Positions 18,288 through 29,015 of a stretch of DNA of 64,000 nucleotides are shown in pieces. The notes beneath the pieces were generated by a model. That model was not told where the DNA came from. It was given only the letters and a program-made list of their open reading frames with translations, and searched no databases. A program made the position numbers and the translations under genes. The stretch comes from Agathobaculum sp. Marseille-P7918 (GTDB taxonomy: Bacteria; Bacillota; Clostridia; Oscillospirales; Butyricicoccaceae), in the NCBI RefSeq assembly GCF_900625105.1, contig NZ_UYYD01000003.1, positions 186,001 through 250,000 of the forward strand, given 5' to 3'. Positions within the stretch are counted from its first letter, which is position 1; the number at the start of each line of letters is the position of its first letter.

Positions 18288-18565
18288 TGGCAGAGTCTCA
18301 TACAGCCGACATTGTCCTGTCGCTGACGGGCAGGGATCAAGGCATGCTGATGCTGGTTGTCGCAGAAGAGGGGGATTTTCTTCTGCTGGCCAATGGGCGC
18401 GGCCGTCGGGCGGAGAACCCGAAGCGCAAGCGCCGCCGGCATGTCAGCCGCCAAGGCCGGTGCGATGAACGCACCCAACGCAAGCTGCTGGAAAACGGCC
18501 GACTGACCAACAGCGATATCCGTAAAGCGCTCGCCCTCTGGACGGGGGCGGAAGACGCAAACTGA
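18287..18565 (+). CDS. Small KOW-like RNA-binding protein
   Basis: This 92-residue basic protein is of the type commonly found between map and infA in Clostridia. The N-terminal half (ADIVLSLTGRDQGMLMLVV...FLLLANGRGR) matches a KOW/L14e-like beta fold with the conserved Gly-Arg-Asp. A basic stretch follows (NPKRKRRRHVSR), and then an acidic helix. It is probably a ribosome- or RNA-associated protein; its exact job is not known to me. It overlaps the map stop and lies 19 bases before infA. Confidence 0.75.
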   Translation: MAESHTADIVLSLTGRDQGMLMLVVAEEGDFLLLANGRGRRAENPKRKRRRHVSRQGRCDERTQRKLLENGRLTNSDIRKALALWTGAEDAN

Positions 18566-18584
18566 CCTAGGAGGGTTCCCGTAA

Positions 18585-18803
18585 ATGTCAAAAGATGATG
18601 TAATCGAACTCGAAGGTACCGTCATAGAGGCGCTGCCTAACGCGATGTTCCAGGTGGAACTGCCCAATGGCCATAAGATTCTGGCGCATATCTCGGGCAA
18701 GCTCCGCATGAACTTTATCCGCATTCTCCCCGGCGACAAGGTCACCGTTCAGATGTCGCCCTACGACCTGACCCGCGGTCGTATTACTTGGCGTTCCAAG
18801 TAA
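18585..18803 (+). CDS. infA: Translation initiation factor IF-1
   Basis: IF-1 occupies the 30S A site during initiation. The 72-residue OB-fold protein matches the family nearly end to end: [19 protein letters not shown], the [19 protein letters not shown] centre and [18 protein letters not shown] precedes the start. Confidence 0.98.
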   Translation: MSKDDVIELEGTVIEALPNAMFQVELPNGHKILAHISGKLRMNFIRILPGDKVTVQMSPYDLTRGRITWRSK

Positions 18804-18896
18804 GAGCAAAGCGGGCGGAGGCGCGTATGTGACCCGAGCGCCAGTGGTCGCCGGTTTTCCGGTGTCCCATCCCACCAAAAATTTTGATGGAGGTAA

Positions 18897-19016
<120 letters not shown>

Positions 19017-19026
19017 GAGCCTAACG

Positions 19027-19250
19027 GCCCTATAGGGGACTTCAAAAGTCCCCTATATACGAAACCAACTTCCTGTGAAACTTGGTTTCGATACCCGAAT
19101 GACGGCGCCCAAGGCGCCTGAGTCGAGGTGTAAAAAGTCCGGCAAAGCGGGACTTTTTACGGAGACGGCTGTGCCGTTTCCGAACAAATGCGAAAACCGG
19201 GTTTTGCCCGTTTTCGGATAAATTGCCGCGCGTCAAGGCGCGGGATGATG
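19027..19250. repeat. Array of seven consecutive stem-loops between rpmJ and rpsM
   Basis: The 350-base gap has no gene. It holds seven head-to-tail inverted repeats: 19031-19057 (12 bp perfect), 19060-19090 (9 bp), 19104-19118 (6 bp), 19131-19159 (10 bp), 19160-19182 (10 bp, one G-T), 19191-19216 (7+3 bp) and 19226-19243 (6 bp). Arms are mostly perfect and loops are 3-13 bases. The second unit (CGAAACCAA...TTGGTTTCG) resembles one before rbfA. Function is unknown. Confidence 0.75.
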
Positions 19251-19366
19251 GTTTACGTGAACACGACAAGCACGCACGGCGAGTGCGGCGCTGCAGGGGC
19301 GGAGGCGGTCCCTATACTGTGTTTGCCAACACGCCTCAGTGTAACAAATCGGAGGTTATAGAAAAT

Positions 19367-19735
19367 ATGGCACGTATTGCCGGTGTTGACCTTCCCCGCG
19401 AGAAGCGCGTGGAGATCGGCCTGACCTACGTCTTCGGCATTGGCCGCAAGACGTCCAACGAGATCCTGAAGAAGACCGGTATCAATCCGGACACCCGCGT
19501 GAAGGACCTGACCGAAGAAGAAGCTGCCAAGCTGCGTGAAGTGATCGACCGCGACTACAACGTCGAGGGCGACCTGCGCCGCGAAATTGGCCTGAATATC
19601 AAGCGCCTGGTTGAAATCGGCTGCTACCGCGGCCTGCGTCACCGTCGCGGCCTGCCGGTCCGCGGCCAGCGCACCAAGACCAACGCGCGTACCCGCAAGG
19701 GCCCGAAGAAGACCATTGCGAACAAGAAGAAGTAA
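19367..19735 (+). CDS. rpsM: 30S ribosomal protein S13
   Basis: S13 contacts P-site tRNA and bridges to the large subunit. The 122-residue protein shows the family start [20 protein letters not shown] and the C-terminal [22 protein letters not shown] chose the ATG at 19367, behind GGAGGT; the frame runs open far upstream through the hairpin array without meaning. Confidence 0.98.
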   Translation: MARIAGVDLPREKRVEIGLTYVFGIGRKTSNEILKKTGINPDTRVKDLTEEEAAKLREVIDRDYNVEGDLRREIGLNIKRLVEIGCYRGLRHRRGLPVRGQRTKTNARTRKGPKKTIANKKK

Positions 19736-19751
19736 GGAGGGGAACGTATAA

Positions 19752-20156
19752 ATGGCTAAGGTACAGAAGAAGGGCGCCGCGACTCGTACGCGCCGCCGTG
19801 AGCGCAAGAACATTGAAAAGGGCGCGGCTCATATCCGTTCCTCTTTCAACAACACTATCGTTACCATCACCGACCTGAACGGCAACGCGATTTCCTGGGC
19901 TTCCTCCGGCGAAATGGGCTTCCGCGGCTCGCGTAAGTCCACTCCGTTCGCTGCGCAGACCGCGGCTGAGACCGCTGCTGCCGCTGCGATGGAGCACGGC
20001 CTCAAGACTGTCGAAGTTTACGTTAAGGGCCCCGGTTCCGGCCGTGAGGCTGCGATCCGTGCGCTGCAGGCTGCCGGCCTCGAGGTTACCATGATCAAGG
20101 ACGTAACCCCGATCCCGCACAATGGCTGCCGCCCGCCCAAGAGAAGAAGAGTCTAA
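19752..20156 (+). CDS. rpsK: 30S ribosomal protein S11
   Basis: S11 sits on the 30S platform beside mRNA and S18. The 134-residue sequence has the family core [22 protein letters not shown], the Gly-rich [14 protein letters not shown] and the conserved ending [18 protein letters not shown]. Length is normal. Confidence 0.98.
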   Translation: MAKVQKKGAATRTRRRERKNIEKGAAHIRSSFNNTIVTITDLNGNAISWASSGEMGFRGSRKSTPFAAQTAAETAAAAAMEHGLKTVEVYVKGPGSGREAAIRALQAAGLEVTMIKDVTPIPHNGCRPPKRRRV

Positions 20157-20175
20157 TAGAGGAGGAAACCGATAA

Positions 20176-20769
20176 ATGGCTAAGAATACACAGCCCGTTC
20201 TCAAGCGCTGCAAGACGCTTGGTCTCTCCCCCGCGGTTCTGGGCTACTCCAAGTCCACCAAGCGTCAGCCCAAGCAGACCCGCCGCAAGCAGTCCGAGTA
20301 TGGCATGCAGCTGGCTGAAAAGCAGAAGGTAAAATTCATCTACGGCGTGCTCGAGAAGCAGTTCCATGCTTACTACGAGAAGGCTGAGCGCAAGCAGGGC
20401 ATCACCGGTGAGATCCTGCTGCAGGAGCTCGAGCGCCGTCTGGACAACGTTGTTTTCCGCATGGGCTTTGCCAACACCCGCCGCGAGGCGCGTCAGCTGG
20501 TAAACCATGCACACTTCACCGTAAACGGCAAGCGCGTCAACATCCCGTCCTTCCAGGTAAAGCCGGGCGACGTTGTTGCTGTTCGTGAGAAGTCCCGCAC
20601 CTCCACCAAGTTCAAGACCCTGCTGGAGGAGAACGGCAAGAAGGCCTGCCCGAAGTGGATCGACAAGGCCAAGGACTCCTTCGAGGGCAAGATCGTAGCG
20701 ATGCCGGCCCGCGATGACATCGATTATGATGTTGCAGAGCACCTCATCGTCGAGTTGTACTCGAAATAA
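20176..20769 (+). CDS. rpsD: 30S ribosomal protein S4
   Basis: S4 starts 30S assembly and in many bacteria represses its own operon. The 197-residue protein has the S4 RNA-binding domain with LERRLDNVVFRMGFANTRREA, VNHAHFTVNGKRVNIPS and the C-terminal AEHLIVELYSK. The N-terminus lacks the zinc-binding cysteines (C- form) but has a basic stretch. Its place between rpsK and rpoA is usual for Clostridia. Confidence 0.97.
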   Translation: MAKNTQPVLKRCKTLGLSPAVLGYSKSTKRQPKQTRRKQSEYGMQLAEKQKVKFIYGVLEKQFHAYYEKAERKQGITGEILLQELERRLDNVVFRMGFANTRREARQLVNHAHFTVNGKRVNIPSFQVKPGDVVAVREKSRTSTKFKTLLEENGKKACPKWIDKAKDSFEGKIVAMPARDDIDYDVAEHLIVELYSK

Positions 20770-20853
20770 TAGACCCTCGCTTTTGGAGCTGGCGTGGCGT
20801 CTGCTATGCCTGCTCCGCCTAAAGTTTCCAACCAACGTGAAGGAGGGTACCAC

Positions 20854-21801
20854 ATGATCGAAATCGAAAAGCCGCGCATTGACTGTGAACAGCTCGCTGA
20901 AGACGGTTCTTACGGTAAGTTCGTCGTAGAGCCGCTGGAACGTGGATACGGCACCACGCTGGGTAACTCCCTGCGCCGCATCCTGCTCTCCTCGCTGCCC
21001 GGTACGGCAGCGTCGAGCATCAAGATCGCCGGCGTGCAGCATGAGTTCTCCACCATCCCGGGCGTGAAGGAAGACGTCACCGAGATCGTGCTGAACATCA
21101 AGGGCATCATCGCCAAGCTGCACTGCGACGGCCCCAAGACGGTCTATATTGAGGCCGCCGGTGAGGGCGAAGTCAAGGCCGGTGATATCCATGCCGACGG
21201 CGAGGTCGAGATTCTCAATCCCGACATGCACATCGCGACCCTGATGAGCGATGCGCGTCTGTCCATGGAGATCACGCTGACTTCCGGCCGCGGCTATGTG
21301 CCGGCTGAGAAGAACAAGCAGCATCAGACCTCCATCGGGGTCATTCCGGTGGATTCGATCTACACGCCGGTCTACAAGGTCAACTACACGGTGGAAAACA
21401 CCCGTGTGCGCGACCTGACCGACTATGATAAACTCACGCTCGAGGTATGGACCGACGGCACGATCACCGCGCGCGATGCGGTTTCGCTCGGCGCGAAGGT
21501 CCTGCGCGACCACCTCGACCTGTTCGTCGACCTGTCCGAGGAGATCGGCTCCAAGTCCACGGTTGTAGAGAAGGCTGAAGCGCAGCACGATAAGGTGCTT
21601 GAAATGACCATCGAGGAGCTGGACTTCTCCGTGCGTTCGTTTAACTGCCTCAAGCGCGCAGGCATCAACACCGTTGAGGATCTGATCAACACTTCCGAAG
21701 AGGACATGATGAAGGTCCGTAACCTGGGCCGCAAGTCGCTCGAAGAGGTTATCGGCAAGCTGGAGGCCATGGGCCTGCATCTGGCCAAGTCCGAGGAATG
21801 A
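20854..21801 (+). CDS. rpoA: RNA polymerase alpha subunit
   Basis: This subunit assembles beta and beta' and contacts UP elements and activators. The 315-residue protein has the dimerisation domain with [20 protein letters not shown] and the C-terminal domain with [17 protein letters not shown] and [15 protein letters not shown] chose the ATG at 20854 with AAGGAGGG; the frame extends upstream but those residues do not fit the family. Confidence 0.98.
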   Translation: MIEIEKPRIDCEQLAEDGSYGKFVVEPLERGYGTTLGNSLRRILLSSLPGTAASSIKIAGVQHEFSTIPGVKEDVTEIVLNIKGIIAKLHCDGPKTVYIEAAGEGEVKAGDIHADGEVEILNPDMHIATLMSDARLSMEITLTSGRGYVPAEKNKQHQTSIGVIPVDSIYTPVYKVNYTVENTRVRDLTDYDKLTLEVWTDGTITARDAVSLGAKVLRDHLDLFVDLSEEIGSKSTVVEKAEAQHDKVLEMTIEELDFSVRSFNCLKRAGINTVEDLINTSEEDMMKVRNLGRKSLEEVIGKLEAMGLHLAKSEE

Positions 21802-21849
21802 TCCGGACGGTTTGTATCAAACCGCACCGGTCATAACAAGAACCAGAAC

Positions 21850-21886
21850 GCGGCGGCACGAAATGCCGCGCCGCCGCCTTTTTACT
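21850..21886 (+). terminator. Hairpin with T-run between rpoA and rplQ
   Basis: An 8-base-pair GC stem (GCGGCGGC with GCCGCCGC, arms 21850-21857 and 21870-21877) is followed by CTTTTT. It may reduce rplQ expression relative to rpoA. Confidence 0.55.
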
Positions 21887-21907
21887 TTATTTTGGAGGTA
21901 AACACGA

Positions 21908-22252
21908 ATGGCTAACAATCGCAAGCTCGGCCGTCCGACGGATCACCGTATGGCCATGCTGCGTGCGATGGTGACCTACCTGCTGGAGAACGGCAAGGTT
22001 GAGACCACCGTTGCCCGCGCCAAGGAAGTCGGCCCGCTGGCTGAAAAGATGATTACCCTTGGCAAGAAGAACACGCTGGCTTCCCGCCGTCAGGCGATGG
22101 CTTTCATCACCAAGGAAGCTGTTGTTGCAAAGCTGTTCTCTGAGATCGCGCCGGAGTATGCTAACCGCAACGGTGGCTACACCCGCATCATCAAGACCGG
22201 TCCCCGCCGCGGCGACGCTGCCGAAATGGCGATCATCGAGCTGGTCAAGTAA
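21908..22252 (+). CDS. rplQ: 50S ribosomal protein L17
   Basis: L17 lies near the tunnel exit. The 114-residue protein has the classical start [20 protein letters not shown] and the C-terminal [22 protein letters not shown]...AIIEL. It closes the ribosomal cluster. Confidence 0.98.
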   Translation: MANNRKLGRPTDHRMAMLRAMVTYLLENGKVETTVARAKEVGPLAEKMITLGKKNTLASRRQAMAFITKEAVVAKLFSEIAPEYANRNGGYTRIIKTGPRRGDAAEMAIIELVK

Positions 22253-22265
22253 AGACTGCTTTTCC

Positions 22266-22310
22266 AAAAAGGTTATCCAGTAGCGTGCTTACTGGATAAC
22301 CTTTTTTCTT
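22266..22310 (+). terminator. Strong terminator closing the ribosomal cluster
   Basis: A perfect 17-base-pair stem (arms 22266-22282 and 22290-22306) ends in six T residues. Confidence 0.95.
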
Positions 22311-22382
22311 GTTGCAGGACGGGAAAAGGGCGCTTGCAGCAAACAAATTTTAGAAAAAATCCGGATCAAATGCGAAAATGCC

Positions 22383-22411
22383 TTGCATTTGGCTGGAAAA
22401 CGTGATATACT
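22383..22411 (+). promoter_or_regulatory. Promoter of the rimP-nusA-infB transcript
   Basis: TTGCAT (22383-22388) and TATACT (22406-22411) are 17 bases apart. Confidence 0.75.
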
Positions 22412-22436
22412 ATGCACGTTCAGTAAGAAAGTAACC

Positions 22437-22464
22437 GTAAGGAGTGGCGAAAGCCACTCCTTAC
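22437..22464 (+). promoter_or_regulatory. Perfect leader hairpin before rimP
   Basis: A 12-base-pair perfect stem with a GAAA tetraloop lies in the 5' leader, about 25 bases after the predicted start of transcription. The left arm carries AAGGAG. No T-run follows, so it is not a terminator. Confidence 0.6.
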
Positions 22465-22501
22465 GCTTTGCTTGGAGTATTTTTTTGAAGGAGGGACGGC
22501 T

Positions 22502-22966
22502 TTGCAGGCAAAGCAGATCGTCGCCCGCGTGGAAGAACTGGTTCGCCCCCTGTGTGAGCAGGCCGGCGTTTCCCTGTGGGACGTGGAATTTGAAAAGGAA
22601 GGCGGCCAGTATATGCTGACCGTCACTGTCGATCATCCGGACGGCGTGAACATCGACCAGTGCGAGCAGGTTTCGCGCGCGCTCGACCCGATGCTGGACG
22701 AAAAGGAATTTGACAGCATGCCGTCCTATACGCTGTGCGTTTCCTCGGCCGGTCTGTCGCGGCGGCTGAAAAAGCCCGAGCACTTCGCGGCATTCCTCGG
22801 CCACACGGTCGAGGTCGGCTTCTATAAGCCGGTCGGTGGCGCAAAGCAGGTCGAGGGCACGCTGGTCGCTTACGACAACGGCTGTGTCACGCTCGAGATC
22901 GGCGGACAGCGCACGGTGTATGAACCCACAGACATTGCCGCGGTTCGGCTCGCGGTCGAGATATGA
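22502..22966 (+). CDS. rimP: Ribosome maturation factor RimP
   Basis: RimP acts in 30S subunit maturation around S5-S12. The 154-residue product has the family elements LCEQAGVSLWDVEFEKEGG, VDHPDGVNIDQCEQVSRAL and VSSAGLSRRLKKPEHF. I chose the TTG at 22502, preceded by AAGGAGGGA at the right distance; an in-frame ATG at 22472 would lie before the binding site. It heads the classical rimP-nusA-rnpM-infB-rbfA group. Confidence 0.95.
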   Translation: MQAKQIVARVEELVRPLCEQAGVSLWDVEFEKEGGQYMLTVTVDHPDGVNIDQCEQVSRALDPMLDEKEFDSMPSYTLCVSSAGLSRRLKKPEHFAAFLGHTVEVGFYKPVGGAKQVEGTLVAYDNGCVTLEIGGQRTVYEPTDIAAVRLAVEI

Positions 22967-22979
22967 GTAAGGAGTTTGA

Positions 22980-24053
22980 TTGGAAAAAATGGTGAACGCA
23001 GAATTTTTTGACGCGCTGGAGCAACTGGAAAAGGAAAAGGGCATTCCGGTCGATTACATGCTCGACCGCGTCGGCCAGGCACTCATTACCGCCTATAAGC
23101 GCGATAACGACGGTATGACCGATAATGTGTTTGTCGAGCCGGACCGTGAGGCCAAGACCATCCGCATGTATGTGCGCAAGACCGTGGTCAAGGCGGAGGA
23201 CCTCTACGAGCCGTACGAGGAAATCACGCTGGAAGAGGCCGCGGAGTACAAGAAGAACCCCATGGTGGGCGATATCATCGACATCGATATCCCGACCAAG
23301 TCGTTCGGCCGCATCGCGGCGCAGACCGCCAAGCAGGTCATCATCCAGGGCATCCGCGAGGCGGAGCGCGGCATGGTGATCTCCGAGTTTGAGAGCAAGG
23401 AACACGAGATCCTGACCGGCGTGATCGCCCGCATCGACCCGCGTTCGGGCAATGCGTATCTGGACGTGGTGTCCGGCGGTGAGAAGAGCGAAGCGGTGCT
23501 GTCCGCATCCGAGCAGGTGCGCGGCGAAGAACTGACCGAGGGCCAGCGCATTAAGGTCTATCTGATCGAAGTGCGCCGCGGCACGCGCGGCCCGCAGGTG
23601 GTTGTATCCCGCACGCATCCGGGTCTGGTCAAGCGCCTGTTTGAGCTTGAGGTGCCGGAGATCCATTCCGGTGTGGTCGAGGTCAAGAGCATTGCGCGTG
23701 AGGCGGGCAACCGCACCAAGATCGCGGTTGTTTCGCACGACGAAAACGTCGATCCGATCGGCGCATGCGTCGGCACGCGCGGCGCGCGTGTGGCCAACAT
23801 CACGGGCGAGCTGAACGGCGAGAAAATCGACATCATCAAGTGGAACGAGGACACCGCGCAGTTCGTTTCCGCGGCGCTCGCGCCGGCAGACGTCATTTCC
23901 GCGACCATGCAGGCGGACAACAAGTCCTGCCGCGTGATCGTGCCGGACGACCAGCTGTCGCTTGCGATCGGCAAGGAAGGCCAGAACGCACGCCTTGCCG
24001 CCAAGCTGACCGGCTGCAAGATCGATATCGCGCCGGCATCGCAGGGCGAATAA
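22980..24053 (+). CDS. nusA: Transcription factor NusA
   Basis: NusA binds RNA polymerase and modulates pausing, termination and antitermination. The 357-residue protein has the N-terminal polymerase-binding domain, an S1 domain (residues ~135-200) and two KH domains with CVGTRGARVANITGELNGEKIDII and AIGKEGQNARLAAKLTG. It lacks the acidic C-terminal repeats of enterobacterial NusA, as usual in Firmicutes. The start is TTG at 22980 behind AAGGAG. Confidence 0.97.
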   Translation: MEKMVNAEFFDALEQLEKEKGIPVDYMLDRVGQALITAYKRDNDGMTDNVFVEPDREAKTIRMYVRKTVVKAEDLYEPYEEITLEEAAEYKKNPMVGDIIDIDIPTKSFGRIAAQTAKQVIIQGIREAERGMVISEFESKEHEILTGVIARIDPRSGNAYLDVVSGGEKSEAVLSASEQVRGEELTEGQRIKVYLIEVRRGTRGPQVVVSRTHPGLVKRLFELEVPEIHSGVVEVKSIAREAGNRTKIAVVSHDENVDPIGACVGTRGARVANITGELNGEKIDIIKWNEDTAQFVSAALAPADVISATMQADNKSCRVIVPDDQLSLAIGKEGQNARLAAKLTGCKIDIAPASQGE

Positions 24054-24075
24054 CATTCCGGGGGTGCGGCAGAAT

Positions 24076-24357
24076 ATGGTGCAGAAGAAAATCCCCATGC
24101 GGCAATGCCTTGGCTGCCGCGAACATTTTCCCAAACGGGAACTGATCCGCGTGGTGCGCTCGCCCGAGGGCGCGATCACGCTGGATTTCAAAGGCAAGGC
24201 GCCCGGACGCGGTGCGTACCTGTGCGGCAAGGCGGAGTGCCTGAAAAAGGCGCGCAAGAGCCGCGCGATCGATCGCGCGCTTTCGGTCACCGTGCCCGAG
24301 GAGGTTTATGACCAGCTCGAGCAGCAGATGGAACAGGAGGGTGCGCATGGCGAATGA
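24076..24357 (+). CDS. rnpM: RNase P modulator RnpM (YlxR family)
   Basis: This small protein of the YlxR/DUF448 family is reported in B. subtilis to bind RNase P RNA. The 93-residue product has the hallmark MRQCLGCREHFPKRELIRV and the GKAPGRGAYLC segment with paired cysteines. The start is uncertain: ATG at 24076 fits the family, and a GTG at 24064 is also open but lacks a binding site. It overlaps the next gene by 11 bases. Confidence 0.9.
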   Translation: MVQKKIPMRQCLGCREHFPKRELIRVVRSPEGAITLDFKGKAPGRGAYLCGKAECLKKARKSRAIDRALSVTVPEEVYDQLEQQMEQEGAHGE

Positions 24358-24946
24358 TCCCTGCCTGGGTATGCTGGGGCTGGCGCGGCGCGCCGGCAAG
24401 CTGGCTTACGGCGACGAGCTGGTGCGCCAGCTGTGCGCCGACCACAAAGCGCGCTGTGTGCTGGTGGCAAGTGACGCGGGCGAGAGCACCGCAAAGAAAG
24501 CCGCGCTGTATGCCGCGCGCGCGAATGTCCCCTTCGTTTCGCTGCCGCACGGCAAGGACGAACTGGGCGCCGCGATCGGCAAAGCCGGCTGCGCCGTCTG
24601 CGCGGTCAGCGACATCGGGCTGGCGGCGGCCGCGATCGGCAAGCTCTCCGCGCAGCACCCGGAATATGCTGAGGTTGCCGCGCAGCTGGGCGAAAAGAAC
24701 GCACGCATCCAGTCGCGCCGGGGCAAGAAGAAACCCCGCGACCGCGAGACGCAGCCCGCAGCAGCGCAATCGGCTGAAAAGCCCTCGCGCAAGCCGAACG
24801 GCAAGCGCCCGCCGCATGCAGGTGCAAACAGCCGTCCCACATCGCCGCGCAGCGTAAGCGGCAAACGCCCGCACAGAACGGGCAGCCGTGCTGTATCGCA
24901 GCGCAAACCGAGCGAAAACCCACGCGCAAGGCGCGTATCAAAATAG
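24347..24946 (+). CDS. L7Ae-family protein (YlxQ-like) with long basic tail
   Basis: The first ~100 residues are an L7Ae/L30e-type RNA-binding domain (LGLARRAGKLAYGDELVRQ, VLVASDAGESTAKK, VPFVSLPHGKDELGAAIGK), as found in the nusA-infB interval of Firmicutes. The remaining ~95 residues are low complexity and strongly basic (Arg, Lys, Pro, Ser), an unusual extension because YlxQ proteins are normally ~100 residues. I chose the ATG at 24347 behind AGGAGGG. Probable function is kink-turn RNA binding; the target is unknown. Confidence 0.85.
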   Translation: MANDPCLGMLGLARRAGKLAYGDELVRQLCADHKARCVLVASDAGESTAKKAALYAARANVPFVSLPHGKDELGAAIGKAGCAVCAVSDIGLAAAAIGKLSAQHPEYAEVAAQLGEKNARIQSRRGKKKPRDRETQPAAAQSAEKPSRKPNGKRPPHAGANSRPTSPRSVSGKRPHRTGSRAVSQRKPSENPRARRVSK

Positions 24947-25122
24947 GCAAATCCCGCAGAGCGGTGTTTGCCATCAAAACCGGGAGCATGTATCACGGTT
25001 TTGATACAAGAAAGCAGCTTTGTGTGCCGCGCAGCGACGCGCAAAACTGTGTGCAAGACGCATCCGCGCGATGCGCGGCGCATCTCACTCGATTGAAAGC
25101 GAGGTTTCAATCGAAATTTCGA
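24946..25122. repeat. Stem-loop array between the L7Ae gene and infB
   Basis: The gap holds at least four inverted repeats: 24946-24972 (6 bp outer plus inner pairs), 24973-25005 (10 bp perfect, 13-base loop), 25070-25084 (6 bp, 3-base loop) and 25090-25113 (9 bp perfect, 6-base loop), followed by a 12-base palindrome (25111-25122). The second unit ends CGGTTTTGATAC, like units before rpsM and rbfA. No gene is visible. Confidence 0.65.
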
Positions 25123-25138
25123 TAAGGAGGAGTTGCCC

Positions 25139-27469
<2,331 letters not shown>

Positions 27470-27481
27470 TAGCGGCTTGGG

Positions 27482-27660
27482 ATTGCGGCGCCGCAGCGCC
27501 GCAATTTCAATTCCCCACAAAACCGGGGCTCTGCCTCGGTTTTGTACCCCTGCTTCGGGACGCGTGTCCCGAACCGCCCTTGTTTTACAAGGGCGAGGGG
27601 GTTATCGAAACAAGTTTCTCCCGGAACTTGTTTCGTATCTAAGGGGGATCGGTCCCCCTT
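27482..27660. repeat. Array of six perfect stem-loops between infB and rbfA
   Basis: Six consecutive inverted repeats fill the gap: 27482-27505 (9 bp), 27518-27544 (12 bp, one G-T), 27554-27573 (8 bp), 27576-27594 (7 bp), 27606-27635 (11 bp) and 27641-27660 (8 bp). All but one are perfect and loops are 3-8 bases. Only the last ends near the rbfA start, and none has a T-run. The fifth (CGAAACAAG...CTTGTTTCG) is related to a unit before rpsM. Confidence 0.8.
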
Positions 27661-27687
27661 GGACCCGGACCGAAGGGAGGAATTATA

Positions 27688-28059
27688 ATGTCTACACGAA
27701 TCGACCGCATTTCGGAAGAAGTGATGAAGGCGCTGGCTGAGGCCATGCGTTCGGTCAAGGACCCGCGCGTGCAGAACGGGCTGGTTTCCGTTGTGCACTG
27801 CGAGGTCACGAACGATCTGCGCTACGCCAAGTGCTATATCTCGGTGCTGGGCAGCGAGACGCAGGCGAAAGAGGTCATGAAGGGGCTGAAATCCGCCGCG
27901 GGCTGGCTGCGGCGCGAGGTCGGCCATAAGGTGCAGCTGCGCTATGCGCCCGAGCTGGTGTTTGAGCTGGACAACTCGATCACCCACGGCGCGCACATTT
28001 CGGAAATGCTGCATGAACTGAAAAACGAAGGCAAGCTCGGAGGGGAGGACGAGGAATGA
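27688..28059 (+). CDS. rbfA: Ribosome-binding factor A
   Basis: RbfA acts in late 30S maturation at the 16S 5' end. The 123-residue KH-type protein shows RIDRISEEVMKALAEAM, VTNDLRYAKCYISVLG and the ending LVFELDNSITHGAHISEMLHEL. The last four bases overlap the next gene (ATGA). GGGAGG lies before the ATG. Confidence 0.96.
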   Translation: MSTRIDRISEEVMKALAEAMRSVKDPRVQNGLVSVVHCEVTNDLRYAKCYISVLGSETQAKEVMKGLKSAAGWLRREVGHKVQLRYAPELVFELDNSITHGAHISEMLHELKNEGKLGGEDEE

Positions 28060-29015
28060 CCGTGGACGTTGCGGGCGCCGCTGCTGCGCTGCAAGGCGCG
28101 GACAATATTCTCATCCTGAGCCACCGCCGCCCGGACGGCGACACCGCGGGCTGCGCGGGCGCGCTGTGCCGCGCGCTGCGGCAGATCGGCAAGACGGCCT
28201 ATATTTTGGAAAACCCGGAGATCACCAAGCGATATATGCCGCTGATCGTGCCGTGCTATCCGCCGGAGGGTTTCACACCAGAGTTTGTGGTGTCCACCGA
28301 CATCGCGGAGGAAAAGCTGTTCCCGGATACGGCTGAGGGTTACAAAGGCAAGGTCGATCTGGTGATCGACCACCACCGCTCGAACCCCGGCTTCGGCAAG
28401 AAGAACCTGATCCGTCCGGACGCGGGCGGCTGCGCCGAAGTGCTGTATGATGTCATCATGGCGCTGGGTGCACGGTTTACGACCGACATTGCAGAGTGCA
28501 TCTATATCGGCGTATCGACCGACACGGGCTGCTTTAAGTTCTCCAACACGACCGCGCACACCCATGCGGTCGCAGCGGCCTGCCTGACCGCGGGCATCGA
28601 CGGCGGCGAGATCAACCGCGCGCTGTTCGAGACCAAGTCCATGCCGCGCTTCCAGATGGAGCGCATCATCTTCGAGACGATGGAGTTCTACGAGGACGGC
28701 GCGATCGCGGTCGCGCTGCTGTGGCGCGCGGACATCGACCGCACGGGCGCGGATATGGACGACCTCGACTCGATTGCGTCGCTGACGCGTCAGATCGAGG
28801 GCGTGCAGATCGGCATCACGCTGACCGAAAATAAGGACAAGACCGTCAAGGTTTCGGTGCGCACGACCAAGGAAATGGACGCATCGGCCATCTGCAAGAA
28901 GTGCGGCGGCGGCGGACACATCCGCGCGGCCGGCGCCAGCTTTGACTGCGGCATGGACGAGGCAAAAGCGGCCATCCTCGCGGCTGCGCAGGAGCAGTAC
29001 CATGCAGCAAAGTGA
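28056..29015 (+). CDS. nrnA: DHH-family oligoribonuclease/pAp phosphatase
   Basis: This enzyme of the NrnA type degrades short RNA or dinucleotides and pAp with manganese. The 319-residue protein carries the DHH domain motifs ILSHRRPDGDT, STDIAEE, LVIDHHRSNPG and the DTGCFKFSNT segment. The DHHA1 domain ends in the substrate loop CGGGGHIRAAGAS. It sits between rbfA and truB as in other Firmicutes and overlaps both. Confidence 0.92.
   Translation: MTVDVAGAAAALQGADNILILSHRRPDGDTAGCAGALCRALRQIGKTAYILENPEITKRYMPLIVPCYPPEGFTPEFVVSTDIAEEKLFPDTAEGYKGKVDLVIDHHRSNPGFGKKNLIRPDAGGCAEVLYDVIMALGARFTTDIAECIYIGVSTDTGCFKFSNTTAHTHAVAAACLTAGIDGGEINRALFETKSMPRFQMERIIFETMEFYEDGAIAVALLWRADIDRTGADMDDLDSIASLTRQIEGVQIGITLTENKDKTVKVSVRTTKEMDASAICKKCGGGGHIRAAGASFDCGMDEAKAAILAAAQEQYHAAK

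Noticed and set aside
19027-19250. The hairpin array as a CRISPR array
   Set aside because: The stems differ in sequence, there is no constant repeat with equal spacers, and no cas genes are nearby.
20095-21780. A 561-codon minus-strand frame opposite rpsD and rpoA
   Set aside because: It is a mirror of conserved ribosomal and polymerase genes; long antisense frames are common here because of codon bias. Similar ones opposite infB, gpmI-eno and ppdK were rejected for the same reason.
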